In this document: positions 51,171 through 60,094 of the stretch, in pieces
How positions within the stretch are numbered: position 1 is the first letter of the stretch
How the letters are laid out: each line of letters begins with the position of its first letter
NCBI RefSeq assembly: GCF_000740795.1
Contig: NZ_JGYG01000009.1
Coordinates: 1 to 64,000, forward strand
Origin: Haematobacter massiliensis
Lineage (GTDB): Bacteria > Pseudomonadota > Alphaproteobacteria > Rhodobacterales > Rhodobacteraceae
Reading direction: 5' to 3'
DNA length: 64,000 bases
The notes under the pieces: model-generated
The model's input: the letters and a program-made list of their open reading frames with translations, nothing else
Databases searched by the model: none
Told to the model about the DNA's origin: nothing
Made by a program: the position numbers and the translations under genes

Positions 51171-52193
51171 ATGACGAACCTTCGCGAACTCGCCGAATCT
51201 CTGAACCTGTCGATCACCACGGTGTCGCGGGCACTGGACGGCTATTCCGATGTGGCGGAGGCGACGCGGAACCGCGTGCGGCAGGCGGCCGATGCGGCGG
51301 GTTACCGCCCTAATGCCTCCGCGCGGCGGCTCCGGCGCCAGCGGGCGGAAGTCGTGGCGGTGCCCCTCCCCATCGCTGCGGGCCGGATCGGAACGCCGCA
51401 TCTGCTCGACCTGCTGTCCGGCTGTGCGGAGCGGCTGGCGCAGGAGCAGTTCAACCTCATGATCGCGCCGGTCCCGAAGGGGGAGAGCGAGATCGACATC
51501 TGCCGCCGCTTCGTTGACGGGCGGCGGGTGGATGCGATCCTGCTGGTCCGCACCCGCAGGCAGGATGAGCGCGTGGCCTTCCTGCAATCCCGCGGCGTGC
51601 CTTTCGTGACGGACGGTCGCACGGAGAACCCGCAGCCGCACCCATGGCTCGACGGCGATGGGGAGGACGGCTTTCGCCGCGCGACGGAGCGGTTCATCGC
51701 GGACGGGCATGGCCGGATCGGCCATGTCGCCGGCAATCAGGATTTCTTCTTCGCCCATGCCCGCGCGGCAGGCTGGCGCGGAGCCATGGCGGCGGCGGGC
51801 CTTCCCGCCGATCTGCTGGCGGTGGGGGATCTGTCGGAACAGGGCGGCTTCGACGCGACGCAGGCGCTACTCGCCGCGCAGGATCCGCCCACGGCGCTGC
51901 TCTGCACGACGGATGAAATGGCCATCGGCGCGCTTGGCGCGCTGCGTGCGGCGGGACGTTCCGCGGCCGTGGTGGGCCATGACAATCTGCCGCTCGGCGC
52001 TTTCACCCATCCGTCGCTCTCCACCATGAGCATGCAGGGGGAGGCGCTGGGACATCGTGTCGCGGAACTCATCATCGGCGCGATGGCGGGGCGCCCTGCG
52101 GCGGAACTTCAGGATCTGCGCCCCGTCCGCTTCGTGGACCGGGAAAGCCATCTTTGGCCCGGCAAGACCAATCAAGGGAGGGAGACATCATGA
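51171..52193 (+). CDS. LacI-family transcriptional regulator of a glycoside operon
   Basis: A 340-residue regulator. The helix-turn-helix (MTNLRELAESLNLSITTVSRALDGYSDVAEATRNRVRQAADAAGYRPNASARRL) is at residues 1-54 and is followed by the hinge and a periplasmic-binding-protein-like sugar domain. GGGAGGAGCC lies directly before ATG 51171. It is the first gene of an operon running to glucokinase, overlapping the binding-protein gene by four bases. The arrangement is like that of agl-type loci, but the downstream hydrolase is of another family. Confidence 0.92.
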   Translation: MTNLRELAESLNLSITTVSRALDGYSDVAEATRNRVRQAADAAGYRPNASARRLRRQRAEVVAVPLPIAAGRIGTPHLLDLLSGCAERLAQEQFNLMIAPVPKGESEIDICRRFVDGRRVDAILLVRTRRQDERVAFLQSRGVPFVTDGRTENPQPHPWLDGDGEDGFRRATERFIADGHGRIGHVAGNQDFFFAHARAAGWRGAMAAAGLPADLLAVGDLSEQGGFDATQALLAAQDPPTALLCTTDEMAIGALGALRAAGRSAAVVGHDNLPLGAFTHPSLSTMSMQGEALGHRVAELIIGAMAGRPAAELQDLRPVRFVDRESHLWPGKTNQGRETS

Positions 52194-53467
52194 CCACTGC
52201 AACCCGCAAGGGGATGGCGCTTGCCATCCTCGCCGCGACAACGGCAAGCGCCGCTCCGGCGGAGACCATATTCCTGTCCACCCAGCTCCGCCCGATAGAG
52301 GAGGCGACGGCCGTCCGGCAGGAATTGCTGAAGGGCCTCGACGGTGTGGACTACGTGGTGGAGGAGCCGCCGCAATTCGCCGTCCGGATGGCCGCGGAGG
52401 CAGAGGCCGGAAAACATACGATCAGCCTCGTGGGCGCGACGCATGGCGAGCTTGCCCCGCTGGCGGACCGCAACATGCTCACCCCGCTCGATGACATCGC
52501 CGCCGCGCTGAAGGACAAGGGCATCACCCCCGCGCTGATGGATCTGGGCAAGCTCGGGCATGACCACCAGCAGTATATCCCGTGGATGCAGGCGACCTAT
52601 GTCATGGTGGCCAAGCAGGAGGCGCTGGAATTCCTGCCCGAAGGCGCGGATCTGAACGCCCTGACCTATGAACAGCTCATCGCCTGGGGCAAGGCGATGC
52701 AGGAGGAGACGGGCCAGGCGCGTATCGGTTTCCCGGCCGGGCCGAAGGGTCTCTTCTCGCGCTTCTTCCAAGGCTATCTCTACCCCTCCTATACCGGCGG
52801 CGTGGTGCGGACCTTCAAGTCACCGGAGGCCGTGGCGGGCTGGGAGATGATGAAGTCGCTCTGGGCCGTGACCAATCCCTCCTCCACCAACTATGGCTTC
52901 ATGCAGGAGCCGCTGCTCGCCGACGAGGTATGGGTCGCATGGGATCACGTCGCGCGGCTGAAGGAGGCCGTCATCTCCATGCCCGATCAGGTGAAGGTCT
53001 TCCCTGCCCCCGCAGGGCCGAAGGGCAGGGGTTACATGCCGGTCGTCGCGGGGCTGGCCATACCGCAAGGCGCGCCCGATGTGGCCGGAGCGGAGAAGGT
53101 CATAGCGCATCTTGTCACGCCCGAGGTGCAGCTCATGACGGCGGAGAAGGTCGGCTTCTTCCCGACCCTGTCCGTACCGCTGCCCGAAGGCGGCGACCCC
53201 GGCATCGCTGCGATGGCCGCAGCCGTCACCGCCACACAGACGGCGAGCGACGGGGTGGTCTCGCTCCTGCCGGTCGGGCTGGGTGACAAGGGGGGTGAGT
53301 TCAACAAGATCTACACCGACACCTTCCAGCGCATCGTCCTGAACGGAGAGGATATCCAGACCGTGCTGGAGGCGGAGGCCAAGGTGCTGAGCGGCCTCAT
53401 GGAGACGACAAAGGCACCCTGCTGGGCGCCGGATGCGAAAAGCGACGGACCCTGTCCGGTGGAGTGA
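52190..53467 (+). CDS. Sugar-type ABC solute-binding protein (family 1)
   Basis: A 425-residue periplasmic protein with a Sec signal (about residues 1-24, cleavage near APA). The mature part begins ETIFLSTQLRPIEEATAVRQELLKGL and contains ALTYEQLIAWGKAMQEETGQARIGFPAGPKGLF and GVVRTFKSPEAVAGWEMMKSLW, a family 1 (MalE-like) layout. It recognises the sugar or sugar-acid of this operon. A 345-base gap with strong hairpins separates it from the first permease gene. Confidence 0.9.
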   Translation: MTTATRKGMALAILAATTASAAPAETIFLSTQLRPIEEATAVRQELLKGLDGVDYVVEEPPQFAVRMAAEAEAGKHTISLVGATHGELAPLADRNMLTPLDDIAAALKDKGITPALMDLGKLGHDHQQYIPWMQATYVMVAKQEALEFLPEGADLNALTYEQLIAWGKAMQEETGQARIGFPAGPKGLFSRFFQGYLYPSYTGGVVRTFKSPEAVAGWEMMKSLWAVTNPSSTNYGFMQEPLLADEVWVAWDHVARLKEAVISMPDQVKVFPAPAGPKGRGYMPVVAGLAIPQGAPDVAGAEKVIAHLVTPEVQLMTAEKVGFFPTLSVPLPEGGDPGIAAMAAAVTATQTASDGVVSLLPVGLGDKGGEFNKIYTDTFQRIVLNGEDIQTVLEAEAKVLSGLMETTKAPCWAPDAKSDGPCPVE

Positions 53468-53812
53468 GGGATGACATAGTGCTTCCGAACACGACGGCAT
53501 CGGCGGATCGCGCCGCCCCTCCCGGCGCGCCGCTGTCCCGACGGATCACCCCTCCCCCCTGATCCGTCAGAGACGGACGGCGGGCGGTTCGCCGCCCGCC
53601 GGACCCCGGGGTCGCAAGCCCCCGGCCCCCGCATCAGGCCCCCTACCGGCCCCGCATAAGCTCCCTCCCCGCAACCCGGAGACCCCAGACCCCTTCCCGG
53701 AACCCCTCCCGGTCGAGACCCCCGCTTCGCTGGCCGGTGTTCATTCCCGCCACTGTCGCTGGCCCCTTCTGACCTGAAACGTCGCCCGGGAAGCCCATTC
53801 ACGCAGGATACC
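53468..53812 (+). other. Binding-protein/permease intergenic region with hairpins
   Basis: Unusually long for the inside of an operon. It holds two strong inverted repeats at 53540-53600 (described next), a GACCCCGGGGTC palindrome at 53602-53613 and then C-rich sequence with repeated CCCC tracts. I see no gene in it. Confidence 0.6.
53540..53600 (+). promoter_or_regulatory. Two adjacent hairpins in the operon leader gap
   Basis: GACGGATCA (53540-53548) pairs with TGATCCGTC (53560-53568) over an 11-base C-rich loop. GGCGGGCGG (53579-53587) pairs with CCGCCCGCC (53592-53600) over the tetraloop TTCG. Both stems are perfect. There is no T-run, and the position is that of malE-malF-type stabilising hairpins. 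Confidence 0.65.
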
Positions 53813-54661
53813 ATGCCCGAAAGACGCTGGACCCCCTATCTGCTAATCCTGCCCGCCAGCGTCTTTCTGGTGGTGCTGTTCCTCATCCCGCTGGGGCAGA
53901 CGGTCTGGCTGGCCTTCTCCGACGGCGGGAGGCCGACGCTCGACTATGTCCGGCGGATGGCGGGCGATCTGAACTTCGCCCCGGCGCTCCGCAACACGCT
54001 GCTGCTGACGGCGATCGTGGTTCCCGTTCAGGTGGCGCTGTCGCTGCTGATGGGCACGATGGTGGCCAAGATCGGGCGGGGGCGGGAAACGATCCTTTGG
54101 ATCTGGACGATCCCCCTTGCGATATCCGATCTGGCAGCGGGGCTGGTCTGGCTCTCCATCCTGCAGAATTCGGGGTATCTCAACAGCCTGCTCTACAGCC
54201 TCGGTATAATCCCGCGGCAAACGGCCTGGCTCACCTATCAGACCCCGGTCGCGCTGTTCTTCGGTGTGGTCGCAGCAGAGATCTGGCGTTCCACCGCCAT
54301 CGTGCTCATCGTGATCGTCGCGGGGCTGAATCAGGTGCCGAAGGACTTCGGCGAGGCGGCGGCAGTCTTCGGCGCATCGCGCTGGACGCGGTTCACCAAG
54401 ATCACCCTGCCGCTCATCCGCCCGGCGCTGCAATCCGCGCTCATCCTGCGGACGGTGCTGGCGTTCGAGGTGTTTGCCGTCGTCTATGCGCTCGGCGGGC
54501 GGAACTTCCCCGTGCTGATGGGTGAAACCTACATCTGGCAGCATGAGAACCAGAACTACGCCGTGGCGGGGGCCTATGCCGTGCTCATCATGGTGATCTC
54601 GCTCGCCGCGACATTCGTCTATCTGAAAGCCATCAAGGTCGATCCGGAGCGGCTGCCATGA
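53813..54661 (+). CDS. Sugar-type ABC permease 1 (MalF/UgpA-like)
   Basis: A 282-residue inner-membrane permease with six helices beginning LLILPASVFLVVLFLIPLGQTVWLAFSDGG. The EAA loop is EAAAVFGASRWTRFTKITLPLIRPALQSAL near residue 180-210. It overlaps the second permease gene by four bases and pairs with it in a CUT1-type transporter. Its own start has a weak ribosome site (CACGCAGGATACC). Confidence 0.9.
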   Translation: MPERRWTPYLLILPASVFLVVLFLIPLGQTVWLAFSDGGRPTLDYVRRMAGDLNFAPALRNTLLLTAIVVPVQVALSLLMGTMVAKIGRGRETILWIWTIPLAISDLAAGLVWLSILQNSGYLNSLLYSLGIIPRQTAWLTYQTPVALFFGVVAAEIWRSTAIVLIVIVAGLNQVPKDFGEAAAVFGASRWTRFTKITLPLIRPALQSALILRTVLAFEVFAVVYALGGRNFPVLMGETYIWQHENQNYAVAGAYAVLIMVISLAATFVYLKAIKVDPERLP

Positions 54662-55500
54662 GCGATACATCCGTGGCCACCGCCGCCCCCAGTGTCCCTG
54701 CCGCGCGCCGCCTGCTGTTCTGGGCCGGGATTGCCGTGCTCTGTGCCTGGGTTCTGGTGCCGATCTATCTGCTGGCTCTCGGTGCCTTCGGGGGCAGGCA
54801 AGGGGTCTATCAATGGCCCAAGACCATTCTCCCCACCAATGTCTCGCTGGATGCCTTTCTGGTCTTTCTTCAGACGGAAGGGTTGATAGCGGCCCTGCTG
54901 AACTCGCTCTGGGCGGCAGGGATCACGGTGCTGCTGTCGCTGCTGCTGGGCGCGCCGGCCGGCTATGCGCTGGCCCGCTACGACTTTCGCGGCAAGAACC
55001 TGTTCCGGGTGATGGTTCTGCTGACCCGTGCCTTCCCGCTGGCGGTTCTGGCCCTGCCGCTTACCGTGTCCTACATCCGGCTCGGGCTTTACGATACGGT
55101 GCTCGGAGTCGGACTGATCCACACCATTCTCGCGCTGCCCTTTGCGGCGCTGGTGACGCAGGGCATCTTCATGGGCGTCCCGCGGGAGCTGGAGGAGGCC
55201 GCATGGGTCTTCGGCTGCTCGCGGCTCAAGGCGTTCTTCCGTATCGTCGTGCCGCTGGCCCTGCCCGGCTTCGCCGCGACGGCTGTCTTTGCCTTCGTCA
55301 TCTCGTGGAACGAGGTGTTCGCGGCCTCCGTGCTGACCGTCCGCAACCGGACGCTCACCGCCTATCTGCTCACCGTCCTGTCGGAAAGTCCGCTGCACTA
55401 CCGCTTTGCGGGCGGGCTGCTGCTCATCGTGCCCTCCGTCGCGTTCATCTTCGCCGTCCGGCGTTACCTGTTCGCGATCTGGGGCGTTTCGTCGAAATGA
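54658..55500 (+). CDS. Sugar-type ABC permease 2 (MalG/UgpE-like)
   Basis: A 280-residue permease with six helices (LLFWAGIAVLCAWVLVPIYLLALGAFGG near the start) and EAA loop REEL-type RELEEAAWVFGCSRLKAFFRIVVPLALPG near residue 179. It ends in a short cytosolic tail (RRYLFAIWGVSSK). It forms the heterodimeric pore with permease 1. It is followed 15 bases later by the ATPase gene. Confidence 0.9.
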   Translation: MSDTSVATAAPSVPAARRLLFWAGIAVLCAWVLVPIYLLALGAFGGRQGVYQWPKTILPTNVSLDAFLVFLQTEGLIAALLNSLWAAGITVLLSLLLGAPAGYALARYDFRGKNLFRVMVLLTRAFPLAVLALPLTVSYIRLGLYDTVLGVGLIHTILALPFAALVTQGIFMGVPRELEEAAWVFGCSRLKAFFRIVVPLALPGFAATAVFAFVISWNEVFAASVLTVRNRTLTAYLLTVLSESPLHYRFAGGLLLIVPSVAFIFAVRRYLFAIWGVSSK

Positions 55501-55515
55501 CCGGAAGACCCATTC

Positions 55516-56565
55516 ATGGCTGATATCGTCATCGACCGCATACGGAAGCGTTTCGGCGCCACCGACGCGCTGAAGGAAGTGTCCCTCACCGTTCGGGACG
55601 GAGAATTCGTCTCGCTCCTCGGCCCCTCCGGCTGCGGCAAGACCACGCTGCTCCGCATCGTCGCGGGCCTGGAGACGGCGTCCTCCGGCGATGTCCGCAT
55701 CGGCGGCCGTTCCGTTCTCGGGCTGGAACCGAAGGACCGGGGGCTGGCCATGGTGTTCCAGAATTACGCGGTGTTTCCCCATATGACCGTGCGGGAGAAT
55801 GTGGCCTTCGGTCTCAGGATGCAGAAGGCGGAGGAGGCCCGTGTGACCGCACAGGTCGCCAAGGCCGCGGCGCTTCTGCATATCGAGCCCTATCTGGACC
55901 GCTATCCGAACAAGCTCTCGGGCGGTCAGCGGCAGCGGGTGGCCGTGGCGCGGGCGCTTGCGGTCGAACCGGCGGTGCTGTTGATGGACGAGCCGCTTTC
56001 CAACCTCGACGCGCTGCTGCGGCTGGAGATGCGGACGGAGCTGAAGCAGGTGCTGGCGGAAGCGGGCACGACCACGCTCTATGTCACCCATGACCAGACG
56101 GAGGCGATGGGCCTGTCCGACAGGATCGCGGTGATGCACGACGGGGTGGTCGAACAGATCGGCTCGCCCATAGATATCTATGACCGGCCGGCGACGCGCT
56201 TCGTTGGCGGCTTCATCGGCAATCCGCCCATGAATTTCCTGACGCTGCCGGTGACCGGCGGTGCGGTGACGCTGGGCGGTTTCCACACTGCTGCCCCGCC
56301 CGGATCGGGCGCGACCGTGACGCTCGGCCTTCGCGGCGAAGCCGTCCAGCGGGCGCCGGCGGGCGAGGGGTTGCCGATGACCGTCCGCGTGGCGGAACCC
56401 ATGGGCTCCCATCTGCTCCTGACCGGCACCATCGCCGGAGAACCGGTCCGCGTGAGCCTGCCGCCGGGGGAGCTGGTCCGACCGGGGGAGGAGATCGCCC
56501 TTGCCCCAGACCCCGCCCGCCTTGTCTGGCTCTCGCCCGAGAGCGGACGCAGCCTTCCCGCCTGA
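55516..56565 (+). CDS. Sugar-type ABC ATPase (UgpC/MalK-like)
   Basis: A 349-residue ATPase: Walker A GPSGCGKTT near 38, Q-loop MVFQNYAVFPHMTV, signature LSGGQRQRVAVA, Walker B VLLMDEPLSNLD, switch YVTHDQTEAM. A C-terminal TOBE-like domain begins after FVGGFIGNPPMNFL near residue 235. It probably serves the sugar transporter specifically. Eleven bases separate it from the hydrolase gene. Confidence 0.92.
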   Translation: MADIVIDRIRKRFGATDALKEVSLTVRDGEFVSLLGPSGCGKTTLLRIVAGLETASSGDVRIGGRSVLGLEPKDRGLAMVFQNYAVFPHMTVRENVAFGLRMQKAEEARVTAQVAKAAALLHIEPYLDRYPNKLSGGQRQRVAVARALAVEPAVLLMDEPLSNLDALLRLEMRTELKQVLAEAGTTTLYVTHDQTEAMGLSDRIAVMHDGVVEQIGSPIDIYDRPATRFVGGFIGNPPMNFLTLPVTGGAVTLGGFHTAAPPGSGATVTLGLRGEAVQRAPAGEGLPMTVRVAEPMGSHLLLTGTIAGEPVRVSLPPGELVRPGEEIALAPDPARLVWLSPESGRSLPA

Positions 56566-56576
56566 CGGACATTCCC

Positions 56577-57836
56577 ATGACCACCGATTACATCGCCGCC
56601 GCCAAGGCCGTCCTCGCCCGGAATGACAGGGGCGGATATACACTGCCGACCGACCGGCTCTATCCCTTCCAGTGGAACTGGGATTCGGCCTTCGTCGCCA
56701 TGGGCTTTGCCACCTATGACGTCGACCGGGGCTGCCGCGAGCTGGAACGGCTCGCCGAGGGTCAATGGCCGGACGGCATGATCCCGCACATCGTGTTCCA
56801 CCAGCCAAGCGACAGCTACTACCCCGGCCCCGAGGTCTGGCGCACCCACAATGCCGTGGCCACCTCCGGGATCACCCAGCCGCCGGTTTTCGGCATGGCG
56901 GTCCGGGTGCTCCATGAGCGGGGGGCCCCGCACGCCCGCATCCGCCCGCTGTTCGAGGCGGCGCTCCGCTGGCATCGCTGGTGGTATTCCGCCCGCGACC
57001 CGGAGGGCACTGGCCTCGTGGCGCTGCTCCACCCTTGGGAAAGCGGATCGGACAATTCGCCCGCTTGGGATGAGGCGCTCTCCCGCGTGCCGACGACCAC
57101 GCGGGAGCCGGTGCGCCGCAAGGACACCGGCCATGTGGATCCCTCCATGCGGCCGCGGGATGAGGATTACCAGCGGTTCATCCACCTCGTGGACACCTAT
57201 GCCGATTGCGACTGGGAACCGGCGCGGCAATGGGCGGCCGCGCCCTTCCGCATGGGCTGCGTGCAGACGACCGCGATCCTGCTGAAAGCCGGAGAGGATC
57301 TGCTGACGGTGGCGGAGGCGCTGGCGCTGCCGGAGGCCGCAGAAGAGCTTCGCGCGATGACAGCCCGCTCCCGCGCGGCGCTCCTGTCCCGCTGGTCGCC
57401 CGGCCATCGCCGCTTCCTCATCCGCGACCTGATCGCCGAAGCCGACGTGATCACCCCCACGCAGGCGGGGTTCCTCCCGCTCCTCGCGCTTGATCTGCCC
57501 GCCGACATCCGCGATGCGGCGGTGGCGGAGATGCGGCGGTGGATGCAGGGCCTCCGCGTCGCCTTCCCGACCACGCCCGCCGACTGCCCGGCCTATGAGC
57601 CGCGCCGCTACTGGCGGGGGCCGGTCTGGCCGGTCATCGACTGGCTGCTCGCCGCCGGGCTTGACCGCAATGGAGTGCCCGAACTGGCCGACGCGCTCCG
57701 TAGCTCCGTCAGCCGGGCGATGGAGACGGCGGGCTTCGTCGAATATTTCCACCCCGGCACGGGAGAGGGTCTGGGCGGGCAGGGCTTTTCGTGGAGTGCG
57801 GCCGCCTATCTGCATTTCCGCTCCCTGTCAGCCTGA
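56577..57836 (+). CDS. GH63-like glycosidase, glucosylglycerate/mannosylglycerate hydrolase type
   Basis: A 419-residue cytosolic protein with an alpha/alpha-barrel. It starts with RLYPFQWNWDSAFVAMGFA, then QWPDGMIPHIVFHQ, SGITQPPVFGMAVRVL, LLHPWESGSDNSPAWDEAL and near the end FVEYFHPGTGEGLGGQGFSWSAAAYL. These blocks match characterised glucosylglycerate and mannosylglycerate hydrolases, with the acid Asp in SDNSP and the base Glu in VEYF. The family splits glycosyl-glycerates, compatible solutes, to the hexose and glycerate. It is linked with an importer and glucokinase. Glucosyl versus mannosyl preference cannot be read off. Confidence 0.8.
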   Translation: MTTDYIAAAKAVLARNDRGGYTLPTDRLYPFQWNWDSAFVAMGFATYDVDRGCRELERLAEGQWPDGMIPHIVFHQPSDSYYPGPEVWRTHNAVATSGITQPPVFGMAVRVLHERGAPHARIRPLFEAALRWHRWWYSARDPEGTGLVALLHPWESGSDNSPAWDEALSRVPTTTREPVRRKDTGHVDPSMRPRDEDYQRFIHLVDTYADCDWEPARQWAAAPFRMGCVQTTAILLKAGEDLLTVAEALALPEAAEELRAMTARSRAALLSRWSPGHRRFLIRDLIAEADVITPTQAGFLPLLALDLPADIRDAAVAEMRRWMQGLRVAFPTTPADCPAYEPRRYWRGPVWPVIDWLLAAGLDRNGVPELADALRSSVSRAMETAGFVEYFHPGTGEGLGGQGFSWSAAAYLHFRSLSA

Positions 57837-57928
57837 TCCCTCTCCGTTTGCGCACGCCTTTCGGCCCGACGGGCTGGAACCGCGCGGCTACCCGGTGCAA
57901 ACAGGGGAAAACCGAACGGAGGCCGGAC

Positions 57929-58885
57929 ATGCAGACACCCGAACGGATCGATGTGGTCGCGGATGTGGGCGGCACCAATACCCGTGTCGCCCTCTCGCGG
58001 GATGGCAGGGTCGATGCGGCCACCATCCGCCGCTTCGCCAATGCCCGGCATGGCTCGCTGGCCGAAGTGCTGCGCCAGTTCGGCACGGATATGGGCCTGC
58101 GCCGCTGTGACAGCGCCTGTGCGGCCATTGCCGGACCGGTGCGCGACCATGTCGGCCGGCTGACCAATCTCGACTGGTCCGCCGATCCCGAGTTGCTTCG
58201 CGGGGCGACGGGGGCAAGCCGGGCTGCCGTGCTCAACGATCTCGTGGCACAGGGCTATGCGCTCGACGCGATACCGGAGGGGGAGATCACTCAGGTCTTT
58301 GCCGGCGGCGACCCGGCGCCAGACGCGACACGGCTGGTGATCGGGGTCGGCACCGGCTTCAACGCCGCCGCCGTCCACGAAACCGCCGCGGGCCGGGTCG
58401 TTCTGCCGTCGGAGGCGGGCCATGTGACCCTGCCCGTCCGCACGGAAAAGGCGCTGTCGCTGGTTCGTGCGCTGGAAGGCGTGCATGGGTTCGTGGGGGT
58501 GGAAGACGTCCTGTCCGGCCGGGGCGTGGCGCGGATCGACGCGTGGCTCGGCCAGGGCGAGCCCGCCCGCGACACCGCCGCGATCATGGCAGCCCTGGAA
58601 GCAGGTGAGCCGCGCGCGGTGGAGGCAGGGCGGATCTTCGTTCGCTTGCTGGGGGCCGTGGCCGGTGATCTGGCTCTGATCCACCTGCCCTTTGGCGGCA
58701 TCTACCTGATCGGCGGCGTGGCGCGTGCCTTCCTGCCGTGGTTCGACAGCTTCGGCCTGCACGAAGCCTTCCGGGAGAAGGGGCGCTTCGGCCCCTTCAT
58801 GGGCGATTTCGGCCTGTCGGTGATCGAGGACGACTTCGCAGCCCTTACGGGCTGCGCCGCCTATCTCACCGCCTCCGCGCGCTGA
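57929..58885 (+). CDS. glk: Glucokinase (Glk family)
   Basis: A 318-residue sugar kinase phosphorylating glucose at C6 with ATP. VVADVGGTNTRVALSRDG near residue 9 is the phosphate-1 motif; GRLTNLDWSADPELL, VLNDLVAQGYAL, VIGVGTGFNAAAVHE and SEAGHVTLP follow. Glk rather than ROK family: it lacks the ROK Cys-rich zinc signature. GGAGG lies near the ATG. It is the last gene of the LacI operon, using hexose released by the hydrolase. It converges on phnM, three bases apart. Confidence 0.9.
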   Translation: MQTPERIDVVADVGGTNTRVALSRDGRVDAATIRRFANARHGSLAEVLRQFGTDMGLRRCDSACAAIAGPVRDHVGRLTNLDWSADPELLRGATGASRAAVLNDLVAQGYALDAIPEGEITQVFAGGDPAPDATRLVIGVGTGFNAAAVHETAAGRVVLPSEAGHVTLPVRTEKALSLVRALEGVHGFVGVEDVLSGRGVARIDAWLGQGEPARDTAAIMAALEAGEPRAVEAGRIFVRLLGAVAGDLALIHLPFGGIYLIGGVARAFLPWFDSFGLHEAFREKGRFGPFMGDFGLSVIEDDFAALTGCAAYLTASAR

Positions 58886-58888
58886 TCG

Positions 58889-60094
58889 TCAGGAGACCGC
58901 CGCGACTGCGCGAACCGGCCGCAGGGAGCGGAAGGCCCCGCTGGCCAGACGACCGTTGGAATAGACCATCTTCCCGCCGCAGAGCGTGGCGACCACATGG
59001 CCCAGACCCTCATCCGTGGCGGCGACCAGGTCGGCGCGCCGGCCGATGGCGATGGCACCGCGATCCTCCAGCCCCAGCGCCTCCGCCACGTTTCCGGCCG
59101 AAAGCCGTGCGGCACCCGCCAGCCCCCTCGGGTCGCTCTTCGCCAGTTCCAGAACGGCGGGCAGCATGGCGGAGGGGTGGTAGTCGGACGCAAGGATATC
59201 CAGCAGGCCCGCTGCATGCGCCGCGCGCGCCGAAAGGTTGCCCGAATAGCTCTGACCGCGAAGCGCATTCGGTGCACCCATGACGGTGGCTAGCCCCCGG
59301 CTGCGCGCCTCCACCGCCGCTTCCTCCGTCACCGGGAATTCGCTGATGCAGACGCCGAGCGCCGCCATGATGCCGACCTTTGCCACCGTGTCGTCATCGT
59401 GGCTCGCCAGCGCGACGCCATTCGCATGGCAGGCGGTGGAGATGCGGGAGAGCGTGGCTGCCAGTTCCTCCTCCGGGCGGGTCCGTTCGGCGATGCGCTG
59501 CGCCACGGCCGCGGCCGCCTCCTCTGCCGAGAGGCCCTTTTCCGCCATGGTCCGCTCCACCACGCGCTCGATGTCGCGATACTGGCCCTGCCCCGGCGTA
59601 TGGTCGGTAAGGGAGATAAGCTCCACGCTGCCCTCGGAGATCAGTTCATGCACCACGTCGAGCGCCTTGGGAAAGGTGATCTCGAAGCGGGCATGAACAC
59701 GATGCTCGATGAGCAGATCGCCCCGCATCCGGCGGAGCGCACGGATGACCTCCGTGGTGTGGTCGTAGCTCCTGAGATGCCCGTAGGTGGAGGCCGGGCT
59801 GAAGGACAGGGCGGCATAGGCTGTGGTGAAGCCGGAGCCGGCCAGCTTCCTGTCCAGATCGCGGATGCCCAGCTCCAGCGGCATGTGGACAGAAGGGCGC
59901 GGCTCCACCTCCCGCTCGATCATGTCGCCATGCATGTCGATGAAGCCCGGCAGGAGCAGAAGCCCGTCCCCCGCCACCGCGGCGCCCGCGACAGGGCCTT
60001 CCACGATATCGGCAATCCGACCGTCTTCCACACGGACGGAGCCGCTCTCCAGCACGTCGTCCGGCAGGACGACCCGGAAATCACTGAGCCACAT
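58889..60094 (-). CDS. phnM: Alpha-D-ribose 1-methylphosphonate 5-triphosphate diphosphatase PhnM
   Basis: A 401-residue amidohydrolase-fold enzyme that removes pyrophosphate from ribose methylphosphonate triphosphate before C-P bond cleavage. LLLLPGFIDMHGDMIEREVEPRPSVHMPLELGI near residue 50 is the metal-site signature, with ELISLTDHTPGQGQYRD, NGVALASHDDDT and ILASDYHPSAMLPAV later. ATG 60094 has AAGGAG upstream; the start of the frame further up runs inside phnL. It overlaps phnL by 14 bases and is the last gene of the operon in this window. Confidence 0.93.
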   Translation of the reverse strand: MWLSDFRVVLPDDVLESGSVRVEDGRIADIVEGPVAGAAVAGDGLLLLPGFIDMHGDMIEREVEPRPSVHMPLELGIRDLDRKLAGSGFTTAYAALSFSPASTYGHLRSYDHTTEVIRALRRMRGDLLIEHRVHARFEITFPKALDVVHELISEGSVELISLTDHTPGQGQYRDIERVVERTMAEKGLSAEEAAAAVAQRIAERTRPEEELAATLSRISTACHANGVALASHDDDTVAKVGIMAALGVCISEFPVTEEAAVEARSRGLATVMGAPNALRGQSYSGNLSARAAHAAGLLDILASDYHPSAMLPAVLELAKSDPRGLAGAARLSAGNVAEALGLEDRGAIAIGRRADLVAATDEGLGHVVATLCGGKMVYSNGRLASGAFRSLRPVRAVAAVS

